64,000 nt of DNA from assembly GCA_000818945.1 (NCBI GenBank), contig KN805420.1:169899-233898 (forward strand). The letters run 5' to 3'. Under the pieces are notes generated by a model. The model worked only from the letters and a program-made list of their open reading frames with translations. It searched no databases and was not told where the DNA came from. The stretch comes from Schizochytrium sp. CCTCC M209059 (taxonomy: Eukaryota; Sar; Bigyra; Thraustochytrida; Thraustochytriidae). The position numbers and the translations under genes were made by a program. Of this stretch, positions 37,900-48,021 are shown one piece after another (within the stretch, counting starts at the first letter, position 1; every line of letters starts with the position of its first letter).

Positions 37900-38755
37900 G
37901 ATAGGTGCACTCGGCTTGCCAGCAGGATCTTGACCTCGGATAGACTTAGCCGTGCGCGCGCGCCGAGAGGGGCTGCGAGCGGACGCGCAGCGCACGTTCG
38001 GTTATTGCGAAGCCAACGAAGGTTCTCCACCTGGACGGCCAGCCCCCTAGAAGTTTTAAGGAGGCAACGAGTGAGGTCGCGCGTTTTTCTTTTTGGGCTT
38101 GCGTGCTTCCGCCCTTTCCTTACCCACTTCACAGTCACGCCCCGAGCCCCTTCTCTCACCAGCCTACCAGCCTTGCGCCCGACCCGCACGCTGCGCCAAC
38201 CTCCGCCGCCGCTTCCGCCGCCTCCGCCGCCGGCGCCACTCCTAGTCACCCCCGCCCGTCCCGGAGGCAAAACTGCAGCAGACAGCGCAACTGCCAGCCT
38301 GGTCAGCAACAGCCGCAGTGCGCGCGACTAAGCTTAGGCGCGGGAGGGACTTGGAGATTAACTCGAAGGTGGACTCGGCGAGAGAGGGGAAAAGAGGAGA
38401 GGAAAGGGGGAAAAGAGGAGAGGGAAAGGGGGATGTGAGACGGTCAGGTTCGTGGCGTATGCTGAAGCATAGCGCACTGTCAGTAGAAGTTTCTTTGAGA
38501 GGACCTTACCTAAAACGCGTTCCTACATTCATTGCCAGGTTTATTTATAGGCATTAAAAAAAATACAAACCTTAATTTGCTGCACCCCGCGCTCCGCTGT
38601 CGAGCCGCTGTCGCGCTACTGTCGAGCCGCTGTCGCGCCGCTGTCGCGCTACTGTCGCGCCGCTGTCGCGCCGCTGTCGCGCCGCTGTCGCGCCGCTGTC
38701 GCGCTGCTGTCGAGCCGCTCTCGTCATAAGTTACGTGGTCGCGGTAAGCAGTAAA
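37900..38755. other. Divergent promoter region with minisatellite
   Basis: Between the GH3 gene (minus) and glycosyltransferase copy B (plus). GC-rich with CCG/CGC runs (38200-38250), a purine-rich stretch with ggagaggaaagggg units (38380-38430), and the 11-base minisatellite. Similarity to the copy A flank starts at about 38575. Confidence 0.6.
38595..38726 (+). repeat. 11-base cgctgtcgcgc minisatellite
   Basis: About twelve tandem units of cgctgtcgcgc with variants (cgctgtcgagc, tactgtcgcgc), ending some 30 bases before the start codon of glycosyltransferase copy B. The corresponding site upstream of copy A (about 25805-25830 on the minus strand) has only about two units, so the array expanded after duplication. 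Confidence 0.85.
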
Positions 38756-39781
38756 ATGAGCGCTGTTGCTCAGAGACCTGCATGTTGTTGGCTGCTCCTG
38801 TTCGCGCTGGGCTGCTTGGCTTGCGTTGTTCTTCTCAGTCTTTCGGATCTGCACGATGATGCGTTGAGTAAGAAAATGCTCGTAGTACGACAAGTTCTGA
38901 ATGCACACATAGCACCAACAAAGAGTCTTAGAACACCCAAGGACTGTGGCCGCTTGCGAAAGGAGGGCTTCGAAAGTCTCGAGGACCCTTGGTTTCTTGT
39001 TCGATCATACGACCCATCTCCAGCAACTATTGCGAGAATTATTGAGTGGGCGAATCAAGTGCAAGATCATGTTTCTGGTATGACCGTGAGTCTTGACATC
39101 ACGAGAATGGGACGCGGTATTGTGGCCCGTCGTTTCGCTGATGCGGGGCTCCCGAAGTGGGTTTGCATTCATGAAGTGAGCGATTCTGAAATATTTACCA
39201 TGTATCCGGTTCTCGAGAAGGAGATCATGGTAATGCCAGTGATGCAACGCCACAATCTTGGATGGGGCTTTCATGGGGTTGCGATAAATGCTTGGTACCA
39301 AAACTTCAAGGGTCAACCTCCTCCTTATGTGTGGGTTTTCGAAGAGGACGTTGGGTTTACGGGCGACCTATCAGATTTCCTCATCGCTATGAGGAATGAC
39401 ACAAGTGATCTTCTTTCCCATAACATCAATCATCAGCCTCCTCATTGGTTTTGGGAAAAGGTTGTTTCAACTGCTTTCGATGAGAAGATTCCGATGTCAA
39501 AGCGATACATGGGAAGAGAGCATGTCCAACGATTTTCAAAAAAATTGCTCGATGGCTTGCACGATCAGGCCGCGAATCATGAAGTTGTTGCCTGGTCAGA
39601 GGCCGGAATACCTTCGGTGGCTGTATATCTGAACGCAACGATTTCCCAGATCGACTTAAATTACATATCGTTGCCCAACTATATTTGGAATCTTCACATG
39701 AATGCTCAGGACTGGAAACGAATCATGGAGCAAGACTCACCGGTTTATCAAAATAAGCTTTATCATGCACTTAAATTCTAG
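38756..39781 (+). CDS. Type II membrane glycosyltransferase-like protein (copy B)
   Basis: 341 residues, same length as copy A (24760-25785) and about 95% identical by my count. The N-terminal anchor and EEDVGFTGD segment are unchanged. Six of about 16 differences cluster in one short stretch just after RNDTSDLL (copy A IHDLNLQPLRW, copy B SHNINHQPPHW), which could be diversification of a surface loop or mutation hot spot. The frame upstream of the ATG at 38756 starts only with GTG. The 11-base minisatellite lies directly upstream and the Cys-rich gene 46 bases downstream, the same order as in copy A but inverted and about 13 kb away. Confidence 0.65.
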   Translation: MSAVAQRPACCWLLLFALGCLACVVLLSLSDLHDDALSKKMLVVRQVLNAHIAPTKSLRTPKDCGRLRKEGFESLEDPWFLVRSYDPSPATIARIIEWANQVQDHVSGMTVSLDITRMGRGIVARRFADAGLPKWVCIHEVSDSEIFTMYPVLEKEIMVMPVMQRHNLGWGFHGVAINAWYQNFKGQPPPYVWVFEEDVGFTGDLSDFLIAMRNDTSDLLSHNINHQPPHWFWEKVVSTAFDEKIPMSKRYMGREHVQRFSKKLLDGLHDQAANHEVVAWSEAGIPSVAVYLNATISQIDLNYISLPNYIWNLHMNAQDWKRIMEQDSPVYQNKLYHALKF

Positions 39782-39827
39782 CAAAGACGTTGCGTAGCAG
39801 CGCAATGGATTACAACGTGATCTCTAA

Positions 39828-40442
39828 ATGCGAATTTTAAGCTTTGACGACATACTTCGTTCACCAGGTTCTTATGAGACGACACCAATGAACAAGTCGG
39901 TCAACTCGAAAAAGATCAATGAAACGGCTCCAACAGACAATTCTACAGAGATTCTGAATCGAGTCTTTATAGCTGATGAATCGCCTGAGAAGCGCCGCAA
40001 CTGGATCCAGCCGCTATCCTATAAACTCGTTGCAGATTGCGTTAACAAGTTTCTTTCATACTCCCTTGATCCAAACACTCATCATTGCCATGCATGTGGT
40101 GTCTGTGGCGCTCTTTACAATCGGGATGGCATCGAAGAACTTATCGACTCGAACAGTCTAGTGTTCGATCCGATCGAATTCAGTCCCGACGGGGGCGCAG
40201 AGGGGAGCAGAACTCCCACTAGATTCTCGTCTGGAGAGTGTCTCGTAGTTCATGGCAAAGGACTGGCTGGCGGACAAGTGCAAGTTTGCAAGATGTGTAG
40301 CGCCGGCGTGCGCAAAGGAAATGTTCCGTGGCCAGCACCAAGCTTTTTTGAGGTGGATCCTGGACCCAGGCCCATACTCCCAGAAAGGTTTGCAAGATGT
40401 GTAGCGCCGGCGTGCGCAAAGGAAATCTTCCGTGGCCAGTAA
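39828..40442 (+). CDS. Cys-rich protein, Helitron-like fragment (copy B)
   Basis: 204 residues from an ATG, close in sequence to copy A: MRILSFDDILRSPGS, the Asn/Thr-rich linker, RRNWIQPLS, then HCHACGVCGALYNRDG and VCKMCSAGVRKGN. The frame ends inside the second unit of a 104-base tandem repeat, because 104 is not a multiple of three. A further frame (40397-40636) carries the third unit and continues into PETTFAEDLLILDYR, which resembles the PeLxxLTFAEELLI part of Helitron DUF6570 domains. The original protein was thus longer and is now truncated by repeat expansion. Function unknown; probably a mobile-element remnant carried with the glycosyltransferase-like gene. Confidence 0.5.
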   Translation: MRILSFDDILRSPGSYETTPMNKSVNSKKINETAPTDNSTEILNRVFIADESPEKRRNWIQPLSYKLVADCVNKFLSYSLDPNTHHCHACGVCGALYNRDGIEELIDSNSLVFDPIEFSPDGGAEGSRTPTRFSSGECLVVHGKGLAGGQVQVCKMCSAGVRKGNVPWPAPSFFEVDPGPRPILPERFARCVAPACAKEIFRGQ

Positions 40443-40595
40443 CAAGCTTTTTCGAGGTGGATCCTGGACCCAGGCCCATGCTCCCAGAGAACTTTGCAAG
40501 CTGTGAAGCGCCGACGTGCGCAAAGGAAATGTTGGAGCCTGGATCTATGCCCGTGTTCCCAGAGACTACGTTTGCAGAGGACCTACTGATATTAG
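40284..40595 (+). repeat. 104-base tandem triplication in the Cys-rich element
   Basis: Units start at 40284, 40388 and 40492 (gtttgcaagatgtgtagcgc, the last diverged to ctttgcaagctgtgaagc). Each unit encodes the CKMCSAGVRKGN..PWP..FFEVDPGPRP segment, but the 104-base period shifts the frame each time. The minus-strand copy A has about two units and the decayed copy at 23.8 kb has one, giving a 1-2-3 series. Confidence 0.85.
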
Positions 40596-40888
40596 ACTAT
40601 CGGCTCGAGGCATGGGCTTATAGAGAGCGCTTCTAGTACAAGAACGTTTTTCATGTGACCAGATCTCCGGTTCATGTTTCAGTGCCCCAATGGCGACCTC
40701 CATTGCGGAAAAATATACTGCATATAACCACTAATCATTCACTAGTTCACTGCAGCTCGGAGTGAAAACGCACTTCAGATCGCGGGATCTTCAGCCCCGC
40801 AGGGTATTCCTTGTTTCGCTTTGTTTTGAAATATTCCTTTTTCCAAGTAGCAACCCATTAAGACTTTCAACTCAAGCTTCTTAGAACT
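40443..40888. other. 3' end of duplicated element
   Basis: Contains the rest of the repeat, a decayed coding piece to 40636, sequence matching the end of the 23.4-24.1 kb relic, and the terminal hairpin (40782-40800). Similarity between copies stops just after agggtat at about 40806. Confidence 0.6.
40782..40800 (+). repeat. Terminal hairpin of the Cys-rich element (second copy)
   Basis: gcggga, a 7-base loop, ccccgc, then agggtat. It is the same structure as at 24093-24111 with one stem mismatch, at the same place relative to the coding remnant. Confidence 0.5.
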
Positions 40889-42577
40889 TTATCGCTGGAA
40901 AGCTGAGGATGCAAAAACACTATAAAGTTTGACTTTGCCGCTTCCGTTGTCATTTTTTGCGCACACGGAAACGAATTTTGCGCAGTCATCGTGCCCCAAC
41001 TTGGAAAAATCATGATCGATAAATCGCTCCACGCCAATGGAGACTTGATCATGCCAACGAAGTTTCAGTTTCTCGACGCCGCCCAAGGTGACAAAGGTAT
41101 CCTTTGTGGCGGTGCATTTTTCAAGTAACTTGACAAGTGCTGTACCAACATTGTTGTACGAGTGGAAAAGCTCAAAAGACAAGAGCGAGACACGCGAGCT
41201 GAAGTCTAGGTCCACTGTCACGCACGAGTCGCTCTTCATTGTCATTGCAGTTTTCGGTTTGCCCTCCATGTCAGTGTCGAAAGACCAGCCAAATGCGCCG
41301 TCTCGAGAACCCGCACCCACGACATGCTTATCAAAGCTTTCCTGTGTATCAAGCGTGACGCGCGTGATATCCTCGCTGCGCATTGCATCGTCTAGCTTTT
41401 CCGTCATGGTGAGAGGATCAGGAAGATCGGAGAGGTCCTGGTCATCTGTTTTCCGGTATCGTTGCTCTATATGTTGAGATTGACTGTGCTCCAGCATTCG
41501 GTCAAAGGCAGACGCAACAATCGAAGCAGTAATATTCTGTCCGTACCGAGTCGGGTGAACAAAGTCGCAAAAATAGCATTCAGTCCTGAACTCTTGCTCC
41601 AAAGGCAAGCCACCGGCACCGAGGGCACGCATAACATCAATTTGGGGAATGTCATAATATTGGAGTACTTCGAGGTGATCCGCGCTTGCATCAGATCGGT
41701 AGGGCGCACGCAATTTCCCAGCTTCGGATTGGCCCTTCCAGGCTCGAGTGGACGCCTCGACCCACAAAAGCGCAAGATGCGGGAACTTTCCTCGCAAGAG
41801 GCGAATGGTTGCCTCGGTCCAAAACTGCAACATGTTGGAGCGAACGCCCAATCCCTTGCCAAAGCTTTTCAAATGATATGCGCTTGCAACGTCATTGACG
41901 GAGGCTTCCATGATCACGATATCAGCCGATGCAAGAGCGTCCTGCGTATCCGCACGTCGCATCGTCTGGAAGTGATGGTCAGTACCGCGATTGCTCATTG
42001 CATAATTGATGACAGAGTGCTGACCATTGCATGGATATCGCGCGTTGAGAATGTACTCCAGTCGAGGAAGCCATGCTTCAGACTTGCCTAGTGGTTTGTC
42101 CGGATCGTGGGATCGAATTCTGCAATTTCCGTTTGAAATTGACCCACCAAAGACGAGTATGGTGATGCATTGTCTCGATTGGATTTTTTTCAAAGCTGGC
42201 AAGAAGCGCGATTCGTCTCCATTGTTGGTGATGCTCCTCAGGCACATGCCGTCCGAGATGCTTTCTGGCAAGAATTTACAGTTTGGTTTTCGTGATTCTA
42301 GGTCGATGGGGAAAAGCTCGGGGGCAAAGCAGCTTTGCTTGATCTCACGAGTGCTCGAAACGAAAGCCGAAGATACTATTTCTTCACGCGACGACGAGGC
42401 TGACTTTGCATGTACAGACGGGTACGAGATCATAGTGTCCGCGTGAGCCTTCGATTGGGGAAGAATTGAATCAATAATCTCAGGAGAGTCGATTACTGTT
42501 AGCGACGCGATCACCAGACCGAGGACCAGGAAGATCATCAGCTTGGCCTTTCCAGCCATCCTAGCGATGACGTCCAT
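40889..42577 (-). CDS. Membrane-anchored SGNH/GDSL-type hydrolase
   Basis: 562 residues from the ATG at 42577. A signal anchor lies at about residues 11-28 (LMIFLVLGLVIASLTVI). The hydrolase core spans about 130-360. Block I reads ITILVFGGSISNGNCR with the nucleophile Ser; a Gly/Asn region reads NYAMSNRGTDHHF; block III reads IVIMEASVND; block V reads FCDFVHPTRYGQN with the Asp-x-x-His pair. All catalytic positions are thus present. After a linker, the C-terminal third (about 395-555) looks like a beta-rich domain with paired Cys. Such SGNH proteins are esterases or acetylhydrolases, often acting on glycans; the substrate here is unknown. A truncated pseudogene of the same gene follows at 43.5-44.6 kb. 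Confidence 0.75.
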   Translation of the reverse strand: MDVIARMAGKAKLMIFLVLGLVIASLTVIDSPEIIDSILPQSKAHADTMISYPSVHAKSASSSREEIVSSAFVSSTREIKQSCFAPELFPIDLESRKPNCKFLPESISDGMCLRSITNNGDESRFLPALKKIQSRQCITILVFGGSISNGNCRIRSHDPDKPLGKSEAWLPRLEYILNARYPCNGQHSVINYAMSNRGTDHHFQTMRRADTQDALASADIVIMEASVNDVASAYHLKSFGKGLGVRSNMLQFWTEATIRLLRGKFPHLALLWVEASTRAWKGQSEAGKLRAPYRSDASADHLEVLQYYDIPQIDVMRALGAGGLPLEQEFRTECYFCDFVHPTRYGQNITASIVASAFDRMLEHSQSQHIEQRYRKTDDQDLSDLPDPLTMTEKLDDAMRSEDITRVTLDTQESFDKHVVGAGSRDGAFGWSFDTDMEGKPKTAMTMKSDSCVTVDLDFSSRVSLLSFELFHSYNNVGTALVKLLEKCTATKDTFVTLGGVEKLKLRWHDQVSIGVERFIDHDFSKLGHDDCAKFVSVCAKNDNGSGKVKLYSVFASSAFQR

Positions 42578-43533
42578 TCTTCAGGCCTGTGGGCTCAATC
42601 AAGCCAATGATGGGTGCTTTCGCAATCGGTGCAAGGAGAGAGTGAATCAGTGATGCGCCGCTAGGCCTTGACGCGTCTTCACGTTGCTCTCCACGCCTCT
42701 TGGCCTAACCAAATGCACGACCGAATCTCCAACCTTTTGCGTAGTTAAGGAGCTACTCGATCGGCAAATGGCGCTCGCGGACGTCCGCCAGCTCCGCCTT
42801 TCTTCGCACCTGTATTGCAAATGAAGAGCGCCGATTGCCAATGGCATGAAGCTTTCTGGATTTGAACGACATCTTCTGTTTTTATTTCAAAAATAAGTAG
42901 TAAAAGGATAGATAGGCCGTGCGCACATAATGCCGTTGCACCAACTGGTATCCTGCCTGCTAAGGCCAGTCGGTGGGCCTATGATCGTCGGGCCCCCTCT
43001 CTCATCGTTGTACATTGCGGTTACAGGTGGAATAAGGGTTCACAGCGCATAGATTACCGTTGGAATACTGACTGAATTTCCAAGTTTGACAGACAGTGAA
43101 AGCGTGGACGACCTCATAGCAAAATTGAACGTTGGACATCTGTGGGGACTCTTGTAACCGGACGTTGTACATCTGTGGTACCCAGGTGATGCGAAGCTTC
43201 TCTGGTAGGCGTTGAGAGAGAAGGGGACGCGGGGCCCGGTCTATGCTTCTTCTAAGAAGTAGCCTTTCGCGGGGAACGCCCCCCCCCCGGGCCCTACAGA
43301 GAAGACTGACGCGTTCACAGTGTCGACGTTACGAAACGGGGGTGTCAATCGCCTAGAGACCGGAAGGAAGCGCTTGCCTTTAATGCTTGCGTGAATGGGT
43401 AAACCGCGAAGATAATGAGGCCGACATCACGGAAGCCGTCCAACACGACAGCCGTCAGCAGACTAATTCAAGTTGTAAGCCCATTTTAAAAAACTGGCGT
43501 TTCACCGCTTAAAGTAGGAATGACTAGCAGCAA
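42578..43533. other. Intergenic region between SGNH gene and pseudogene
   Basis: Promoter side of the SGNH gene. It holds a short direct repeat around gttgga/gttgtacatctgtgg (43130-43170) and a C run at about 43278-43290. No gene seen. Confidence 0.5.
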
Positions 43534-44571
43534 CTAGCGATGCAAAGACGCTATATTACTTGAGGTTGCTGCTGCCTTTTCGTTTCTCTGCGCACACGCG
43601 GGCGAATTCGGCGCATTTATTATGTTTAAGGTTAAAATTTGATCAATGAAAAGCTCCACCCCGATCCAAACGCCGTCTCTACAATGTACGTCGAGGTATT
43701 CGCCCCCCCCCCCCCCAAAAAAAAATAGGTACAAATGAACCTTTTGTACAAGTGCACCTTTCAAGCAGTTGTACGTGGGCGATAGCGACATTCTTGAAGG
43801 AGTGGAAAACTCAAATGACAATCGTGAAATGCGCGTGCTCAGCCCAAGTTGAATCGTCATGCAGGATCCGCTGCTCACAGTCGTTGCTGTCTTGGGCTTA
43901 TTCTCCAGGTCTGTGTGAGTGGCTCAGGCAGTTCTGACGAGTTTTGCTTGTCGCTCTGGAACCACTGTGCAATGCCTTAAATATGCTAGCGTTCCAGGAT
44001 GTGATCGCATGTAGACGCAATCATCGAAGCAGTAATAATCTGTCCGTACCGAGTAAGATGTCCAAAATCGCCCCAAAAGAAAAGCATTACGTTCTAAAGT
44101 CCTTCTCTACAGGCAAGCCGTCTGTCCCAAGAGCGTTAGCAACGTCAATCTGTGGGAAAACGTAACACTGAAGCACTCTGAAATGATCGAAGCTTGCATC
44201 GGATCGGTAAAGCGCCCTTAAGCTGCCTGTTGCGGTTTCAGATTGGCCCTTCGAGTCTCGCGTAGAAACCCCGACCTGGAGAAGAGCGAGATGCGGAAAT
44301 TCTGCTCGTAAAAGGCGAATGGTCGCCTCTGTCTAGACCTGCAGCATATTGGAGTGAACGCCAATGCCTTTGTCTCCTGCAGGCCCTTGTGTACGTGTGG
44401 CGGCTGCGGCGGTAAAGGCTCTTTTATTCGATGCGGCAAGGTTGATTTCGCATGCGAAGGGGCAACCAAGTTATCGCGATGCAGAAAGCGCGAAATGGCG
44501 GGATCAGCAATGAATCTTAAACTGATTGCACTCAAGAATACGATCGCGAGCGCGCTTCCGAAGAGTAGCAT
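43534..44571 (-). pseudogene. Truncated SGNH hydrolase pseudogene
   Basis: Reads on the minus strand parallel to the intact gene at 40889-42577 but broken. The N-terminal anchor (LLFGSALAIVFLSAISL) is followed almost directly by sequence matching the GLGVRSNMLQFW region, so the block I catalytic part is missing. A stop lies in the MLQV* segment at about 44332, frame changes follow near 44220, the block V part near 44070 is degraded, and the C-terminal domain is recognisable (CMTIQLGLSTRISRLSFEF against CVTVDLDFSSRVSLLSFEL). A run of C then A at about 43704-43727 interrupts the C-terminal part. Not functional as a hydrolase. Confidence 0.75.
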
Positions 44572-46690
44572 TAAGAATGTTTTTTTTTGTCCTCTCGGCT
44601 GATCTCATCATTACGCAATTTTCTGAGCAGGCTCAGACCTAGCCAGAAGATCACCAACTACGGTGCCGATGCAGCAAGAGGGAACAAGCTTGCAATTCGA
44701 CCGATGGACTGATCCCCGACCTTTATGCCGCGGTTTGCGAGTCTCGTACGTGAGGCGAGTCTCGTACGTGATGCGAGTCTCGTACGTGAAGAAGCATGTT
44801 GTCCCTGTGCGCGCGTGCAAAACGGTAATGGTGCGACTCGAGCGGGCGTTTGTCCATTTCGGATCCTCTGCCAGCAGCTCTAGGTTGCAGATCCGTGCCG
44901 TGCCTTGTGCCGTGGTGTCAGCAGCCTGGGGTTCGAGATTGGTCGACTTCTTGCAACGGCATTGACGTTGTGATCAGTGTGGCTCGTGACTGACTGCTGT
45001 AAAGGTCTGAAGTGTGCCTCGGAGCTTGATTCATCGCTGTCAACAGTAGCAGCTGCACTGCGACTCCAGCAACAGCAATCCACTATTCGGCATCGGAACG
45101 TCTTTTGGCTTCATTTTCTTTTTAAAAGTCGGCACGCGCCAATTTTGTTAGCAGCCACAGACAGCTCTGCATACAGGACCGAGATTCAACGCTGCTGCTG
45201 CGGTGCACAACAGCTGGCTGGTCGGTACAGCCTGCAGCTGGCTGGAGATGCGCGGGATTCATTATGTTCAGGCTAGCCAATGGCGGCCGTAGGCTCAAAG
45301 TAAAGAAGCCTTCATAGGTCTGCGACCCTTGACGACCAAGCTGACACGCACGCAGTGTTCAGCAGGCTCAGAAAGGCGAGGGTATACCTCGGACACTCGC
45401 AGCGATCTCACAGCGGTGTGGCTCTTTCCTTCCTCAGCCTGCCATGAGCAGCGGCAGCAGCCAGCTTTCCACTCACTGCCTGCAGCTGAAGATGACACTC
45501 TTGTTGATGGACTCCCAGTGGTGGCAGCCGTAGCTGCAGCGACTTGATCAAGCATCCTAACCGGAATAGCCAACCAATCAACTAGCTAGCCAGCCAGCCA
45601 CCTCCAGGTCACACGTGCAGTCGATGGCTTTCGACAACGATGACACTTGCTGCGATACCACCCCCGACATCAGCCACTGTTGCATATCTGTTGCATATCT
45701 GTTGCAGCTGGCAGTGTCTACAAACTCAGACGCCTGGCTCTCTTCCGTGTCGCTCGAATCAGATTCCCGGGGCTGGCGTGGCGCCTGGTCGTTCGTTCCT
45801 TGCGTGCCTGGGCGCTATGGCGGCTGCTAAAGTACACAGTAACGTAGACAAAACTCCTCGGCCTGGGCGGACCTTCTCGAAAGAACACGCCAGTCGGCCG
45901 GGCGGCCCGCAAGTGGGTTATGCGGCCCCGCGCAAGGCGGCTATACCGCGCGTACTGTCGGTTATCCGGCGCGCGCCTCTCTCTGCGCCGGCCAAAAGCC
46001 TGTTTGTTGCTCGGCCGCGCGCCGCGCAAGTGGACACTGCGCGGCCGCAAGTGGGCAATGGCGCGGCGCAAGTTGTAAGAAGCGGCTTTCTGACTGCCTG
46101 CCACTGACTTATGACTGACTGACTGACTGACTGACTGGAAAAAGGGAGAGAGGTAGGCAGAGAGAAAGAGAGAGAGAGTGAGAGTGAGAGTGAGGCGCGG
46201 CGGCAAGCAAGGCCAGAGAGCGATCGGCGGGGGCTCCGGCTCGGTCGCGCGCGCCCGCCCGCCCGCTCGCCGCCGCGCCGGGGAGGGAGGGAGGGAGGGA
46301 AGGAAGGAAGGAAGGGGGGAGGAGCGGGGCGGCGCGCCTCTCTGCCGCGGCGCGCGCCTGCCCGCCCGCGCGCGCGGATTCGTGTGGCTTTTCATCCACT
46401 CGTTCATCCGTCCGTCCGTCAGCCGTCTCTGCTTGGCCAGGCCCCGCTCTCGCGCGAGGGAGGCGAGGGACGCGCTGCTCCAAGAGGAAGGGAGCGCCGA
46501 GGCGAGGCAAGGCAAAGGCGAAGCGTCCCCGCCCCGCGCCTCGCGCGCGCCGTGCGTCGCGCCATTTGCGTCGCGAGAGCTTTGTTCGTTCCTTTCATTT
46601 CCGTCAGCGTTCCGCAACTCCTTTCCTTTCCTTCCTTACCTTTCCTTTTCTGCCCTGACCTGACCTGGTCTTTCTTTCTTTTTCCTCTCG
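44572..46690. other. Low-complexity intergenic region
   Basis: No gene I can defend over about 2 kb. It includes the 18-base repeat at 44737-44790, CTG/CAG-rich clusters (44990-45540), a GACT run (46103-46137), a GA-rich run (46160-46190), GC-rich sequence with cgcg and gcccg runs (46240-46370) and ggag/ggaa tetranucleotide runs (46276-46318). Long open frames on both strands here have the composition of the repeats. Confidence 0.5.
44737..44790 (+). repeat. Three 18-base units with CGTACG palindrome
   Basis: Three tandem copies of gcgagtctcgtacgtgag (last base g, t or a). Each contains cgtacg and the inverted pair cgag/ctcg, so each unit can pair with itself. Confidence 0.85.
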
Positions 46691-46698
46691 AGCAGGAT

Positions 46699-46728
<30 letters not shown>
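46699..46728 (+). repeat. CAG trinucleotide repeat
   Basis: Ten uninterrupted CAG units, upstream of the HAD-type gene, in sequence I cannot place in a protein. Probably leader or promoter. Confidence 0.85.
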
Positions 46729-46729
<1 letters not shown>

Positions 46730-48021
46730 TACCTGTGCGAAAGTCTTCCCGCTGCTCGCGCTCGTTCCGCAGAGAGCGCATCGTGATTTAGCCTGCACGA
46801 GGCCAGTCCGCGACAGCGTGCGAGGCGTAACAGCAAGCAAAGGCCTAGTCCTGAACCCTCGGCGGGACGAAGTTGGGTGCCGGGTCGATCTCCGGCATCG
46901 ATTCCTGCTCTCCAAATCTGTTTAGAACCATCCGCCGGCGCCTGGAGGTTGACATATCGGGTCGATCATCACCAGGGAGAGCGTGTTCGGGACCTTTTGC
47001 CTGCATTTGCTTGCTGCTGCAAATCGCGCGCTGTCGTCTGCGGCGAGGGAAGCTTCGGCTACCCTGTCTCTGCAACTTTCACACATTCCATATTCTCTCA
47101 CACATCTTGTTGTTGTCCCAGGCTGGGATAACTTTTCACCTTTCGGGCAAAGCATTGGACTAGCTTTCTGTGTGAGCACTCGGCTCATTCATTTCGTCCC
47201 TGCTATATTGGCCCTTTCTCACCTGTTCTCTCGAGAACTCTCTGTTAGTTCATTGCGGGCGCCGAGTGGCCCCGTGGAACAACCAAGTGCTCGCGTCATC
47301 TGTGCGTTGAGCAGCTATCAAAGGTAAATTTTGCCAATTCAGAAACGAAACCAAAAAAACATCCAAAAAACCAAAAAAAAACACATTCAAAAAACACAAA
47401 AAAATAAAAAGCAAAAGACGACCCGGAAAGTCTTCAACAGGGAGCTAGTCGAGAGCGACCGAAAGCTCAAGGTATGTTTTGAAAGAGCTGCACACCCGCT
47501 GGCCTGTACGGTGGTACTGACAAATTTCTGGAGGTTGATTGATGTACAGGTTGTATTAGGCGTGATCGAATCGTTCATTCTTTCTTGCCATCCTCGTTTC
47601 ACTGTTGGAGATCTTGCTCCTATTCAACTCGGGCCGTTCTTTTTCTTTTTCTCTCCTCATTAGTCTTTCTGTCCCTCTTTGTCCTCTAGCCCAAATCGCA
47701 CGTTCGCACTCAGGCCTCGGATATCGCAAGCGTCTTTGCTCTGTTTCGGGGGTTGTATAGGCGACCTTGCTGGAACCTTTTCTCCGCGTTTGTCCTATTC
47801 CACTCCGTGCCTTTTCTCTTCGCATCCTCATCAAGAGTCGAAGGGCGAATTTTCTGATCTCCTCGAAGATCTTCAAAGAGTCCAATCTGACGTCAGAGCG
47901 GACATCTCCGCCACTTTCCGGCACCACGTCGCCTCTCAATATTACCGTTCCGGGCACGATTGAGTGCAAAGAGGATCTCGACGCCACGCCCAAGGCTAGC
48001 CAGAGCCTTGAGGAGGCGGAG
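46729..48021. other. Likely 5' leader of the HAD gene with an intron
   Basis: A consensus donor (CTCAAG|GTATGT at 47472) and pyrimidine-rich acceptors (cctcattag at 47663, tcctctag at about 47690, catcaag at 47835) suggest a spliced leader or first exon. Joining 47471 to 47836 would keep an open frame into the HAD gene, but no ATG is found upstream. 47341-47420 is A-rich (ccaaaaaa units). Confidence 0.4.

Noticed and set aside
45718..46617. A 299-codon minus-strand frame
   Set aside because: It spans GACT, GGGA and GC-rich simple repeats and its residues mirror them.
46849..46957. A 36-codon minus-strand ATG frame ending in MPEIDPAPNFVPPRVQD
   Set aside because: The ending looks coding, but there is no recognisable upstream exon or family; left out as unsupported.
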